From the NCBI GenBank assembly GCA_964600075.1, contig CAZRIE010000069.1, forward strand, positions 1 through 23,025: a DNA stretch of 23,025 nucleotides, given 5' to 3'. This document shows positions 14,967 to 22,342 of the stretch, in pieces. A program made the position numbers and the translations under genes. Position 1 is the first letter of the stretch. Each line of letters starts with the position of its first letter. The notes below the pieces were generated by a model that saw only the letters and a program-made list of their open reading frames with translations, was not told where the DNA came from and ran no database searches. Source of the DNA: CAZRIE01 sp964600075 (GTDB lineage: Bacteria > Bacteroidota > Bacteroidia > Flavobacteriales > Flavobacteriaceae).

Positions 14967-16829
14967 TTATATTTGGTTTTCTTCTATTAAATCGACCTCT
15001 ACTTTAAGGTTTTCTATAATAAACTCTTGTCTATCGGGCGTGTTCTTGCCCATATAGAACTTCAATAATTGTTCAATCGACATTGCCTTATCGAGCATAA
15101 CAGGCTCTAAACGGATATCGTCACCAATAAAGTGTTGGAACTCATCAGGCGAGATTTCACCCAAACCTTTAAAACGTGTTATTTCAGGTTTGCCCGAAAG
15201 GTTTTTGATGGCATTTCTACGCTCTTCTTCGCTGTAACAGTATATAGTTTCCTTTTTGTTTCGAACCCGGAACAAAGGCGTTTGCAAAATATACAAATGG
15301 TTTTCTTTAATCAATTCGGGGAAAAATTGCAGAAAGAAGGTTATCAACAAAAGCCGTATGTGCATACCGTCTACATCGGCATCCGTAGCAATCACGACAT
15401 TGTTATAGCGTAGGGCTTCCATAGATTCCTCGATATTCAAGGCAGCCTGCAACAAATTGAACTCTTCGTTTTCGTATACGATTTTTTTTGACATCCCATA
15501 AGAGTTCAATGGCTTACCGCGTAAACTAAAAACTGCTTGGGTGTTCACATCACGTGATTTTGTGATGGAGCCGGAAGCGGAATCTCCCTCGGTAATAAAC
15601 AGGGTACTTTCCAAACGTCTGTCGTTTTTCATATCCTCCAAATGAACACGGCAGTCACGCAATTTTTTATTGTGCAGATTTGCCTTTTTAGCTCGATCAC
15701 GGGCTAACTTACGTATGCCGGAAAGTTCTTTGCGTTCTTTTTCCGCCATCATAATCTTGCGTTGTAATTTATCGGCAGTTCCAGGATTCTTATGTAGGTA
15801 ATTATCTAAATACTTTCCAACAAAATCATTAATATAGCTTCGTACAGTCGGAAATTTACCTCCCATATCCGTGGAGCCGAGCTTGGTCTTGGTCTGGCTC
15901 TCGAAAACAGGCTCCATCACTTTTATCGCAATGGCCGAAATTATAGATTTCCGAACGTCAGATGCATCATAATTTTTTCCATAAAAATCACGGATAGTCT
16001 TAACGAGCGCTTCGCGGAAGGCCGACTGATGCGTGCCGCCCTGTGTCGTATGCTGCCCGTTTACAAAAGAATGATACTCTTCGCTGTATTGGGTTTTGCT
16101 GTGTGTAATCGCCACTTCGATGTCATCTCCTTTTAAATGGATGACCGGATAAAGCATGTCTTCTATATTGTTATTGTCTTCAAGAAGGTCTTTAAGTCCG
16201 TTTTCAGAGTGAAATTTTTCGCCATTAAATATAATAGTCAGTCCAGGGTTGAGATAAACGTAGTTTTTGAGCATCCGCTCTATATACTCGTTGCGGTATT
16301 TATACTTTTTGAAGATAGCCTCATCGGGAATGAAGGTCACTTTAGTGCCGCGTCGTCTTGTGGTCTCATCGAGAAGCTCTTCGTTTTTGAGCACTCCGAT
16401 TTCAAATTCAGCAGATTTCGATTTCCCGTCTCGCGTCGATTCTACCCTAAAAAAAGAGGAAAGCGCATTGACCGCTTTCGTACCAACGCCGTTAAGCCCC
16501 ACTGATTTTTTAAAAGCCCGAGAATCATACTTTCCGCCCGTGTTCATTTTAGAAACCACATCGACTACTTTCCCTAACGGTATGCCCCGGCCATAGTCAC
16601 GTACGATAACACGCTCGCCTTGTACCGAAATTTCGATGGTCTTACCCGCTCCCATCACAAATTCATCAATGCAGTTATCGATGGTTTCTTTTAAAAGAAT
16701 GTAGATGCCGTCGTCTGCTGAGGAACCATCTCCCAATTTTCCGATATACATGCCCGGACGAAGACGGATGTGTTCTTTCCAGTCAAGCGAGCGAATGTTA
16801 TCTTCGGTATATTGGGAATTATCGGACAT
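14967..16829 (-). CDS. parE: DNA topoisomerase IV subunit B (ATPase subunit)
   Basis: The 620-residue GHKL-ATPase/TOPRIM protein supplies ATP-driven strand passage to ParC. The ATP site shows KETIDNCIDE (47-56, catalytic Glu48 and Mg-binding Asn52), DYGRGIPLG (78-86) and GLNGVGTKAVNALS (111-124). The TOPRIM domain shows ITEGDSASGS and ATDADVDGMHIRLLL, and RFKGLGEISPDEFQHF lies near the C-terminus. SRDVNTQAVFSLRGKPLNSYG is a ParE-type rather than GyrB-type segment, and the length lacks the large GyrB insertion. It is first in the parE-parC operon. Its leader contains an 8-base inverted repeat whose inner arm lies six bases before ATG. Confidence 0.95.
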   Translation of the reverse strand: MSDNSQYTEDNIRSLDWKEHIRLRPGMYIGKLGDGSSADDGIYILLKETIDNCIDEFVMGAGKTIEISVQGERVIVRDYGRGIPLGKVVDVVSKMNTGGKYDSRAFKKSVGLNGVGTKAVNALSSFFRVESTRDGKSKSAEFEIGVLKNEELLDETTRRRGTKVTFIPDEAIFKKYKYRNEYIERMLKNYVYLNPGLTIIFNGEKFHSENGLKDLLEDNNNIEDMLYPVIHLKGDDIEVAITHSKTQYSEEYHSFVNGQHTTQGGTHQSAFREALVKTIRDFYGKNYDASDVRKSIISAIAIKVMEPVFESQTKTKLGSTDMGGKFPTVRSYINDFVGKYLDNYLHKNPGTADKLQRKIMMAEKERKELSGIRKLARDRAKKANLHNKKLRDCRVHLEDMKNDRRLESTLFITEGDSASGSITKSRDVNTQAVFSLRGKPLNSYGMSKKIVYENEEFNLLQAALNIEESMEALRYNNVVIATDADVDGMHIRLLLITFFLQFFPELIKENHLYILQTPLFRVRNKKETIYCYSEEERRNAIKNLSGKPEITRFKGLGEISPDEFQHFIGDDIRLEPVMLDKAMSIEQLLKFYMGKNTPDRQEFIIENLKVEVDLIEENQI

Positions 16830-16834
16830 ATCTC

Positions 16835-16894
16835 AGGGGTTTCAAAAAAACGTATCGCTAAAGATAATACGACAATTAAGAAGATAAAACCCCT
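16835..16894 (-). promoter_or_regulatory. Inverted repeat in the parE leader
   Basis: AGGGGTTT (16835-16842) and AAACCCCT (16887-16894) are perfect 8-base inverted repeats separated by 44 bases, just upstream of the parE start (16829). In the parE mRNA they would pair to form a long-range stem ending about six bases before AUG. A one-mismatch -7 element (TATCTTTA, about 16862-16869 read on minus) falls between the arms, so transcription may also start inside the repeat, which would remove the RNA hairpin. The rest of 16830-17003 shows nothing else. Confidence 0.35.
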
Positions 16895-17003
16895 AAAAGT
16901 TAAAGTAATTAACAATAAAATGGGCGGTATTGTTGATAGTCCCCTAACTCGCAAATAGGCGAATTAAATATAAGAACGGCGAATCTTGAATATTATGACG
17001 ACG

Positions 17004-17030
17004 AAAAGCTAAACCCCGTTTGGGGGTTAG
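17004..17030 (-). terminator. Probable terminator of ychF
   Basis: Read on the minus strand, CTAACCCCC-AAAC-GGGGTTTAG (17030-17009) has one mismatch and is followed by CTTTTC. It begins seven bases after the ychF stop codon. The T tract is short, so termination may be partial. Confidence 0.55.
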
Positions 17031-17036
17031 GGCGCG

Positions 17037-18131
17037 TCATACATTGAACCTAAAGTGCATTACATCGCCATCTTTAACGATGTAATCCTTGCCTTCGACC
17101 CGCATCTTACCAGCCTCTTTTACTTTCGTCTCACTACCGAAACTCACATAATCGTCATATGCAATGACCTCGGCCCGTATAAAGCCCTTTTCAAAATCGG
17201 TATGGATAACACCGGCCGATTGTGGGGCTGTTGCTCCAACAGGAATCGTCCATGCCCTTACTTCCTTTACCCCAGCGGTAAAATAGGTTTCTAAGTTTAA
17301 TAGTTTATATGCCCCACGAATGAGTTTTGCAGAACCGGGTTCGTCGAGACCAAGGTCTTCCAAAAACATTAGTCGTTCTTCGTACGTTTCCAATTCGGTA
17401 ATATCGGCTTCGGTGCCGACTGCCAAAACGACTACCTCCGCGCTCTCGTCGGTTACTGCGGCTTTCACCTTTTCAACATAATCATTTCCTGATACAGCGG
17501 ATTCCTCATCCACGTTACAGACGTACATTACAGGTTTGTCGGTAATCAATTGCAAAGGTTTTACGAATTCAATTCGTTCATTATTAGTTAATTCGATAGC
17601 CCGAACTGAAGTGCCACTTTCTAGTCCGGTTTTAATCTTATTCAAAGTGGCCTCCTCTTTTTGGGCGTCTTTATTGCCCGTTTTCGCAGCACGTTTTACT
17701 TTATCAAATTTTTTCTCTACCGTTTCCAAATCTTTTAACTGCAATTCCATGTCTATAGTTTCCTTGTCGCGAATAGGGTCTACAGAACCGTCTACATGAA
17801 CGATATTATCATTATCAAAGCAGCGCAAGACATGGAGAATGGCATCGGTTTCGCGGATATTCCCCAAAAATTGATTCCCCAGTCCTTCGCCTTTACTTGC
17901 TCCTTTAACCAGCCCTGCAATGTCAACGATTTCAACTGTGGCCGGTAACACTCGCTCAGGGTTTACTAGCGATTCAAGTTTCTGTAATCTCGCATCTGGC
18001 ACGTTGACGACCCCGATATTAGGTTCGATAGTACAAAACGGAAAATTGGCACTTTGTGCCTTGGCATTTGAGAGACAATTAAAAAGAGTGGATTTACCAA
18101 CGTTGGGCAGTCCTACGATACCTGCTTTCAT
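17037..18131 (-). CDS. ychF: Redox-regulated ribosome-associated ATPase YchF
   Basis: The 364-residue P-loop protein of the Obg-related YchF/OLA1 group prefers ATP over GTP and associates with ribosomes. Its motifs are in order: GLPNVGKST (7-15, Walker A), a switch region ending DIAGLVKGASKGEGLGNQFL (69-88), which also holds the DxxG Walker B, the nucleotide-specificity segment NVDEE (where G-proteins have NKxD), a helical coiled-coil insertion (about 130-190) and a C-terminal TGS-like domain (AGVKEVRAWTIPVGATAPQSAGVIHTDFEKGFIRAEVI). The length equals that of E. coli YchF. It stands as a single transcription unit. Confidence 0.97.
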   Translation of the reverse strand: MKAGIVGLPNVGKSTLFNCLSNAKAQSANFPFCTIEPNIGVVNVPDARLQKLESLVNPERVLPATVEIVDIAGLVKGASKGEGLGNQFLGNIRETDAILHVLRCFDNDNIVHVDGSVDPIRDKETIDMELQLKDLETVEKKFDKVKRAAKTGNKDAQKEEATLNKIKTGLESGTSVRAIELTNNERIEFVKPLQLITDKPVMYVCNVDEESAVSGNDYVEKVKAAVTDESAEVVVLAVGTEADITELETYEERLMFLEDLGLDEPGSAKLIRGAYKLLNLETYFTAGVKEVRAWTIPVGATAPQSAGVIHTDFEKGFIRAEVIAYDDYVSFGSETKVKEAGKMRVEGKDYIVKDGDVMHFRFNV

Positions 18132-18308
18132 TATTAGATTTTAGTCGTTGAACAATAGATTTTGGATTTCTCTAATTTGCGTGCAAAGATAGTTTTTACA
18201 ATTGTAATTAATGATGGACATGCTCTATACCTTTAAATGGTACGAATTCGGCATGCTTATTATAATTTGAGCAATAAATACGTGGATTACGTAATATTTT
18301 GATACTTT

Positions 18309-18340
18309 TTTAACACTTCTATAGATTTATATTATATTTG
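18309..18340 (+). promoter_or_regulatory. Probable promoter of the TonB-dependent receptor gene
   Basis: TATATTTG (18333-18340) matches TAnnTTTG exactly, and TTTA (18309-18312) lies 20 bases upstream as a one-mismatch -33 element. Predicted start about 18346, within the perfect inverted repeat ATTCCA-AAC-TGGAAT (18345-18359). The resulting leader is about 260 bases, long for this genome. Confidence 0.5.
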
Positions 18341-18344
18341 CCAC

Positions 18345-18608
18345 ATTCCAAACTGGAATAAAATGGATATGATTCTGACAAAACCCCAATGGCAGTTATC
18401 CAAGTAGATGGATATTGAGCCTATCTTGCCCGGTTCAGAATGTAGTACCACCTTTCTTCTTAAAGGATAATAATCTCCATAGTACGCACTGCATAACACC
18501 ATCTGTCTTACAACAGATGTGAAGGTGAAAAAGCACCTTTAAAAGACTAAACTCAAATACCCGTTACCGGGTTATTTCTCAAAATGAATATTAACTCAAA
18601 ATTTTAGT
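18345..18608 (+). promoter_or_regulatory. Structured 5' leader of the TonB-dependent receptor mRNA
   Basis: Inverted repeats seen: ATTCCA/TGGAAT (18345-18359); nested stems ATTCTGA/TCAGAAT (18372-18378 with 18435-18441), GGCA/TGCC (18391-18394 with 18427-18430) and TATCCA/TGGATA (18397-18402 with 18409-18414); CCTTT/AAAGG (18451-18466); CATCTGT/ACAGATG (18500-18519); AAGGTG/CACCTT (18522-18539); and AAAT-ACCCG/CGGGT-ATTT with one bulge (18555-18577). None has a proper terminator T tract. The set does not match cobalamin, TPP, SAM or other riboswitch cores that I know. It could be a regulatory leader acting on translation, or the region could include an antisense RNA site. Confidence 0.4.
18363..18470 (+). 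other. Two abutting short upstream ORFs in the receptor leader
   Basis: ATG 18363 opens a 14-codon ORF (MDMILTKPQWQLSK) that stops at TAG 18405-18407. ATG 18408, the very next base and in the same frame, opens a 20-codon ORF (starts MDIEPILPG) that stops at TAA 18468-18470. A third, 9-codon ORF (MAVIQVDGY, 18389-18418) overlaps in another frame. They could be leader peptides or a decayed small gene interrupted by TAG, or occur by chance. Confidence 0.25.
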
Positions 18609-21458
18609 ATGAAAAAGAATACAATTACGAATTCCCTACTGGCAACCCTATTATTATGTGGCTATTCAGAAGCTAGGGCAGAGAACACAGAGAAGCCGAA
18701 CATTGGCTTGCATAAAGAATTATCGATTACACAAAGTGTCGTTACAGGTAATGTAACTGACCAAGACGGATTAGCCCTTGCCGGCGTAAATATTGTTGAA
18801 AAAGGTACAACCAACGGAACGACTACCGATTTCGACGGCAACTACGAAATAACTGTGCCTGCCGATGCAACATTAGTATTCAGTTATATAGGCTTCGGCA
18901 ACGTTGAGGAAAAAGTTTCCGATCGCTCGGTAATCAACGCCACACTCTCTGAAGGTGTACAATTAGAAGAATTTATTGTAGTAGGTTCGCGTACGGCACC
19001 GAGAAGTAATGCCGACACGCCGTTACCGGTTGATGTTGTAGGCGTTAAAGAGCTTCAATCTACTGGTCAAGTAACGTTTGACAAAGCTTTACAATATAGA
19101 ATCCCATCTTTTAATACGGTTCAAACTCCTGTAAACGATGCTACTTCTTTATTAGACCCTTACGAAATACGTAATATGGGTCCGAGTAGAACATTGATAT
19201 TAATAAACGGGAAGAGAAAGAACTTAAGTGCACTTCTCTATACACAGACTTCTCCCGGTCGCGGTGAAACGGGCGCCGACATTTCTGCCATTCCAACGGA
19301 TGCCATCAAGAGAGTTGAAATTCTTCGTGATGGAGCTTCTGCGCAGTATGGTTCAGATGCAATTGCCGGTGTTATGAATATTATTTTAAAAGATTCTCCG
19401 AACGAAGGTTCAGCGACTCTTCGCTCAGGCATTACTTCTGAAGGAGATGGTGAAATGTTTGGCGTTACTGTAAACAATGGTAGTACTATTGGTGATGATA
19501 AGGGCTTTGTGAACTATACCATTGATTTATCAAAAGTAAACCAAGCTAACCGACCAGGTACGGTAAATGCTGCTGGTGAAGCCGCAGATTTCGGGGCCGA
19601 TATTGCCGATGTGCAAGAATTTTTATCGAGAAGACCCGATGCTGGAAACATAAATGGTTCTCCCGAAACGGCATCAGCAAAATTTTCTTTAAACTTTGGA
19701 CATGACCTAAGCGAGAATACAACTTTATATGCAAATGCAGCTTATGTTTATAAGGCAGTAAATAGCTTTGCCAATTATAGAACTCCCTATTGGAGAACTG
19801 TAGAGGATTTCCCTTACTTAGCGGACTTCTTTCCCGGAAACAATCCGAATAACGCAGGAGGCTATGATGGTTACGTACCTACCTTTGAAGGTTTGTTGAG
19901 CGATTATAACGGCACCCTTGGTTTTAAATCTACCATCAACGACTGGAATATCGATGCGAGTTTCACAACCGGTGGGAACACTCAAACATACAAAGTTAAC
20001 AATACGCACAATCGAAATGTAGTTTATTCTCCTTCAACTTGGGTAGACGCCAATGGTAATGGCGTTATCGATAATGGCGAGGTAACCGAAGGCTCACAGT
20101 TGTACAGAGAAAATAGTCAGCAATCATTCGATCCGGGTGGAACTAAATTTTCTCATAACGTTGGCAATATTGATATCTCAAGACTATTATCCGATAAGAT
20201 TAGTATTGGTTTTGGAGCAGAGTTTAGAACAGAAACTTTTGAAGTAATCGAAGGTGAACTAGCATCGTATGATGGTGGTGGCGCCGATTCATTTGCTGGC
20301 GCTTCTCCTCAAAACTCAGGTAAATTCAACCGGTATAATATTGGTGGGTATTTAAGTTTAGATTATGATGTGACTGAAGCTTTTTTATTAAGTGGCACAA
20401 TAAGAACGGAGAACTACTCTGATTTTGGTAATGCATTTGTATACAAGTTCAGTTCGCGCTACAAAATTAGCGATGCCTTTACGCTAAGAGGATCTATTTC
20501 TTCCGGTTTCAGGGCTCCTACCCTACACCAAATTTATACTCAAAAAGCACAGTATAGCTTTGTGCCTGGACAAGGAATACAGGTAGGTGGTTTAATTAAT
20601 AATGTTTCTACACAGGCAAAATTGTTAGGTATTCCACAATTAGATGCCGAAACCTCGAATAACTTTACAGTAGGTTTTGGGGGTAAAATTGCAAATAAAT
20701 TCAGCTATACTTTTGATTATTATAACATTGCTGTTAAGGATCGTATTGTATTGAGTACAGAGATTGGCCCTACGGATGCTGGAAATACACCTTTGGATGA
20801 TATATTGACAAGTAATAATCTTTCTGATGTTAGTTTCTTTGTGAACGCAATCGACACAAAAACTTCAGGTGTGGATGTTGTTCTTAGTTATAAGGGTGTT
20901 TCTTTAGGTGCGGGTACTCTTAATTTTAACTTATCAGGGAATTATACCATACAGAATGAACGTGATGGTGCTGTGAAAAACCCCGAACTGGTAGAACAAG
21001 CAGGGCAATCAGTTGTGAATGATACACAAGAAGCTTTGTTCTTTACATCGAGACCAAAAACAAAATGGATCTTAGGCATAAACTATGATATCAACAAATT
21101 TGGTTTTTCATTGAACAATACGTATTTCGGAAAAACTATGTTTCAACAACAAGGTATGAGTGCTGATTTATTTACAGAATTCACACCAAAAACTGTTACT
21201 GATTTGGGTATTAACTATAACGCAACAGAGAAGTTCACAATAGCACTGAATGTAAACAACTTATTTAACGTATTGCCCGAGTGGAGTTTTCAATCTAAAA
21301 ACGCTGCCGGAAATGCTATTTTAGCCGATCCAGCGCAAGTTCAAAACCAATCAAATTTAATTACGTTCAATCAACGGTATTCGCAAATGACCTATGATGG
21401 CTATCACTTTAGCCAATTAGGAACTATGTTTAACCTATCATTGAACTATAAGTTTTAA
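18609..21458 (+). CDS. TonB-dependent receptor with carboxypeptidase-regulatory-like N-terminal domain
   Basis: This 949-residue outer-membrane beta-barrel transporter is driven by TonB-ExbBD. The signal peptide is MKKNTITNSLLATLLLCGYSEARA. A CarboxypepD_reg-like domain (about 43-118, VTGNVTDQDGLALAGVNIVEKGTTNGTTTDFDGNYEITV) is followed by a TonB-box-like EEFIVVGSR and a plug domain (about 130-265) with LILINGKR, IPTDAIKRVEILRDGASAQYGSDAIAGVMNIILKD. The barrel runs to the terminal LSLNYKF with a C-terminal Phe, the outer-membrane insertion signal. It is shorter than typical SusC proteins and no SusD gene follows, so it is probably not a polysaccharide-utilisation receptor. The substrate is unknown. 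A long structured leader precedes it and a strong terminator follows 22 bases after the stop. Confidence 0.93.
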   Translation: MKKNTITNSLLATLLLCGYSEARAENTEKPNIGLHKELSITQSVVTGNVTDQDGLALAGVNIVEKGTTNGTTTDFDGNYEITVPADATLVFSYIGFGNVEEKVSDRSVINATLSEGVQLEEFIVVGSRTAPRSNADTPLPVDVVGVKELQSTGQVTFDKALQYRIPSFNTVQTPVNDATSLLDPYEIRNMGPSRTLILINGKRKNLSALLYTQTSPGRGETGADISAIPTDAIKRVEILRDGASAQYGSDAIAGVMNIILKDSPNEGSATLRSGITSEGDGEMFGVTVNNGSTIGDDKGFVNYTIDLSKVNQANRPGTVNAAGEAADFGADIADVQEFLSRRPDAGNINGSPETASAKFSLNFGHDLSENTTLYANAAYVYKAVNSFANYRTPYWRTVEDFPYLADFFPGNNPNNAGGYDGYVPTFEGLLSDYNGTLGFKSTINDWNIDASFTTGGNTQTYKVNNTHNRNVVYSPSTWVDANGNGVIDNGEVTEGSQLYRENSQQSFDPGGTKFSHNVGNIDISRLLSDKISIGFGAEFRTETFEVIEGELASYDGGGADSFAGASPQNSGKFNRYNIGGYLSLDYDVTEAFLLSGTIRTENYSDFGNAFVYKFSSRYKISDAFTLRGSISSGFRAPTLHQIYTQKAQYSFVPGQGIQVGGLINNVSTQAKLLGIPQLDAETSNNFTVGFGGKIANKFSYTFDYYNIAVKDRIVLSTEIGPTDAGNTPLDDILTSNNLSDVSFFVNAIDTKTSGVDVVLSYKGVSLGAGTLNFNLSGNYTIQNERDGAVKNPELVEQAGQSVVNDTQEALFFTSRPKTKWILGINYDINKFGFSLNNTYFGKTMFQQQGMSADLFTEFTPKTVTDLGINYNATEKFTIALNVNNLFNVLPEWSFQSKNAAGNAILADPAQVQNQSNLITFNQRYSQMTYDGYHFSQLGTMFNLSLNYKF

Positions 21459-21480
21459 GATAAATTCAAGAACGATTTGT

Positions 21481-21514
21481 AAAAAAAGCTGCCTATTTCT
21501 AGGCAGCTTTTTTT
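21481..21514 (+). terminator. Strong intrinsic terminator after the TonB receptor gene
   Basis: Stem AAAAGCTGCCTA/TAGGCAGCTTTT (21484-21495 and 21500-21511), loop TTTC, with a T run to 21514; the A run on the left makes it bidirectional. It ends 14 bases before the arginase-family start codon. Confidence 0.92.
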
Positions 21515-21528
21515 AGTACTTTAGGTCA

Positions 21529-22326
21529 ATGGAAGATAAAATAGTATTACAAGGAATTATATATGATAAAAAATCATCCTTTCTTAGAGGTACGAGTTTG
21601 GCACCCCCATTGATTCGGAAAGCGTACCAAAGTGACTCGGCTAATTACTTTGCTGAAACAGGTATGGAACTACGTCCAGAAATATTCAATGATGTCGGTG
21701 ATTTTACGATTGACGAATATTTCGACATTGAAAAAATAACCGCTAAGAATTTAGTTATAGACCAACCGTTAATTACTTTGGGGGGTGATCATTCCATCAC
21801 CTATCCCATCGTGAAGGCATTCCATCAGGTAAATGGGCCAATACAAATACTACATATTGACGCCCATGCAGACCTCTATGAAGAATTTGAAGGAGATAAA
21901 TATTCCCATGCCTGTCCATTTGCAAGAATCATGGAAAATAAACTGGCCTCCCGACTGGTACAAGTCGGAGTACGGACACTATCTGCACATCAAAGGGAGC
22001 AGGCTAAAAAGCTAAATGTTGAGAGTATTGAAATGAAGGATTTTGATATTACCGATCTCCCGGAATTCAGTAATCCTATCTATATATCTCTTGATATCGA
22101 CGCACTGGATCCCGCATATGCTCCAGGAGTGTCTCACCACGAACCCGGTGGTTTGAGCACAAGACAGGTCATTGACATTATTCAGAAGATTAAGGCTCCC
22201 ATTATAGGGGCCGATATTGTGGAGTATAACCCGACTAGGGATATTAATGATATGACCGCGATGGTCTGCGCAAAGTTATTAAAGGAGATAAGCGCGACTA
22301 TTTTGAAAAATAAAAGTAGATTATAA
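21529..22326 (+). CDS. Arginase/agmatinase (ureohydrolase) family enzyme
   Basis: The 265-residue binuclear-manganese ureohydrolase hydrolyses a guanidino group to release urea. All six metal ligands are visible: His88 (GGDHSIT), Asp111, His113 and Asp115 (DAHADLY), and Asp189 and Asp191 (SLDIDALDP). The segment YAPGVSHHEPGGLSTR (197-212) resembles the SpeB-like group that includes plant arginases, as I remember them, so arginase, agmatinase or another guanidino-hydrolase activity is possible; the substrate loops do not decide it. The N-terminus is short, close to the metal domain. The gene begins 14 bases after a strong terminator, so it needs read-through or a promoter overlapping the hairpin (TACTTTAG, 21516-21523, is a one-mismatch -7 element placing the start near the ATG). 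A methyltransferase gene follows after 16 bases. Confidence 0.9.
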   Translation: MEDKIVLQGIIYDKKSSFLRGTSLAPPLIRKAYQSDSANYFAETGMELRPEIFNDVGDFTIDEYFDIEKITAKNLVIDQPLITLGGDHSITYPIVKAFHQVNGPIQILHIDAHADLYEEFEGDKYSHACPFARIMENKLASRLVQVGVRTLSAHQREQAKKLNVESIEMKDFDITDLPEFSNPIYISLDIDALDPAYAPGVSHHEPGGLSTRQVIDIIQKIKAPIIGADIVEYNPTRDINDMTAMVCAKLLKEISATILKNKSRL

Positions 22327-22342
22327 GTACAAGAATAGCCTT

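Larger units (their letters stand above)
18132..18608. other. 477-bp intergenic region between ychF and the TonB receptor gene
   Basis: The region holds, left to right: about 200 bases of AT-rich sequence serving as the ychF upstream region, including a 12-base perfect palindrome TTACAATTGTAA at 18196-18207; a promoter for the receptor (18309-18340); and a hairpin-rich leader (18345-18608) with two abutting short ORFs. No conventional gene is present. Confidence 0.75.

Noticed and set aside
18341..18608. Cobalamin riboswitch before the TonB receptor
   Set aside because: The conserved GCCACTG core and B12-box are absent, so the leader was listed only as an unclassified structured region.
18609..22326. 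SusCD-type polysaccharide utilisation locus
   Set aside because: No SusD lipoprotein or carbohydrate-active enzyme gene accompanies the receptor; the next gene is a ureohydrolase behind a terminator.
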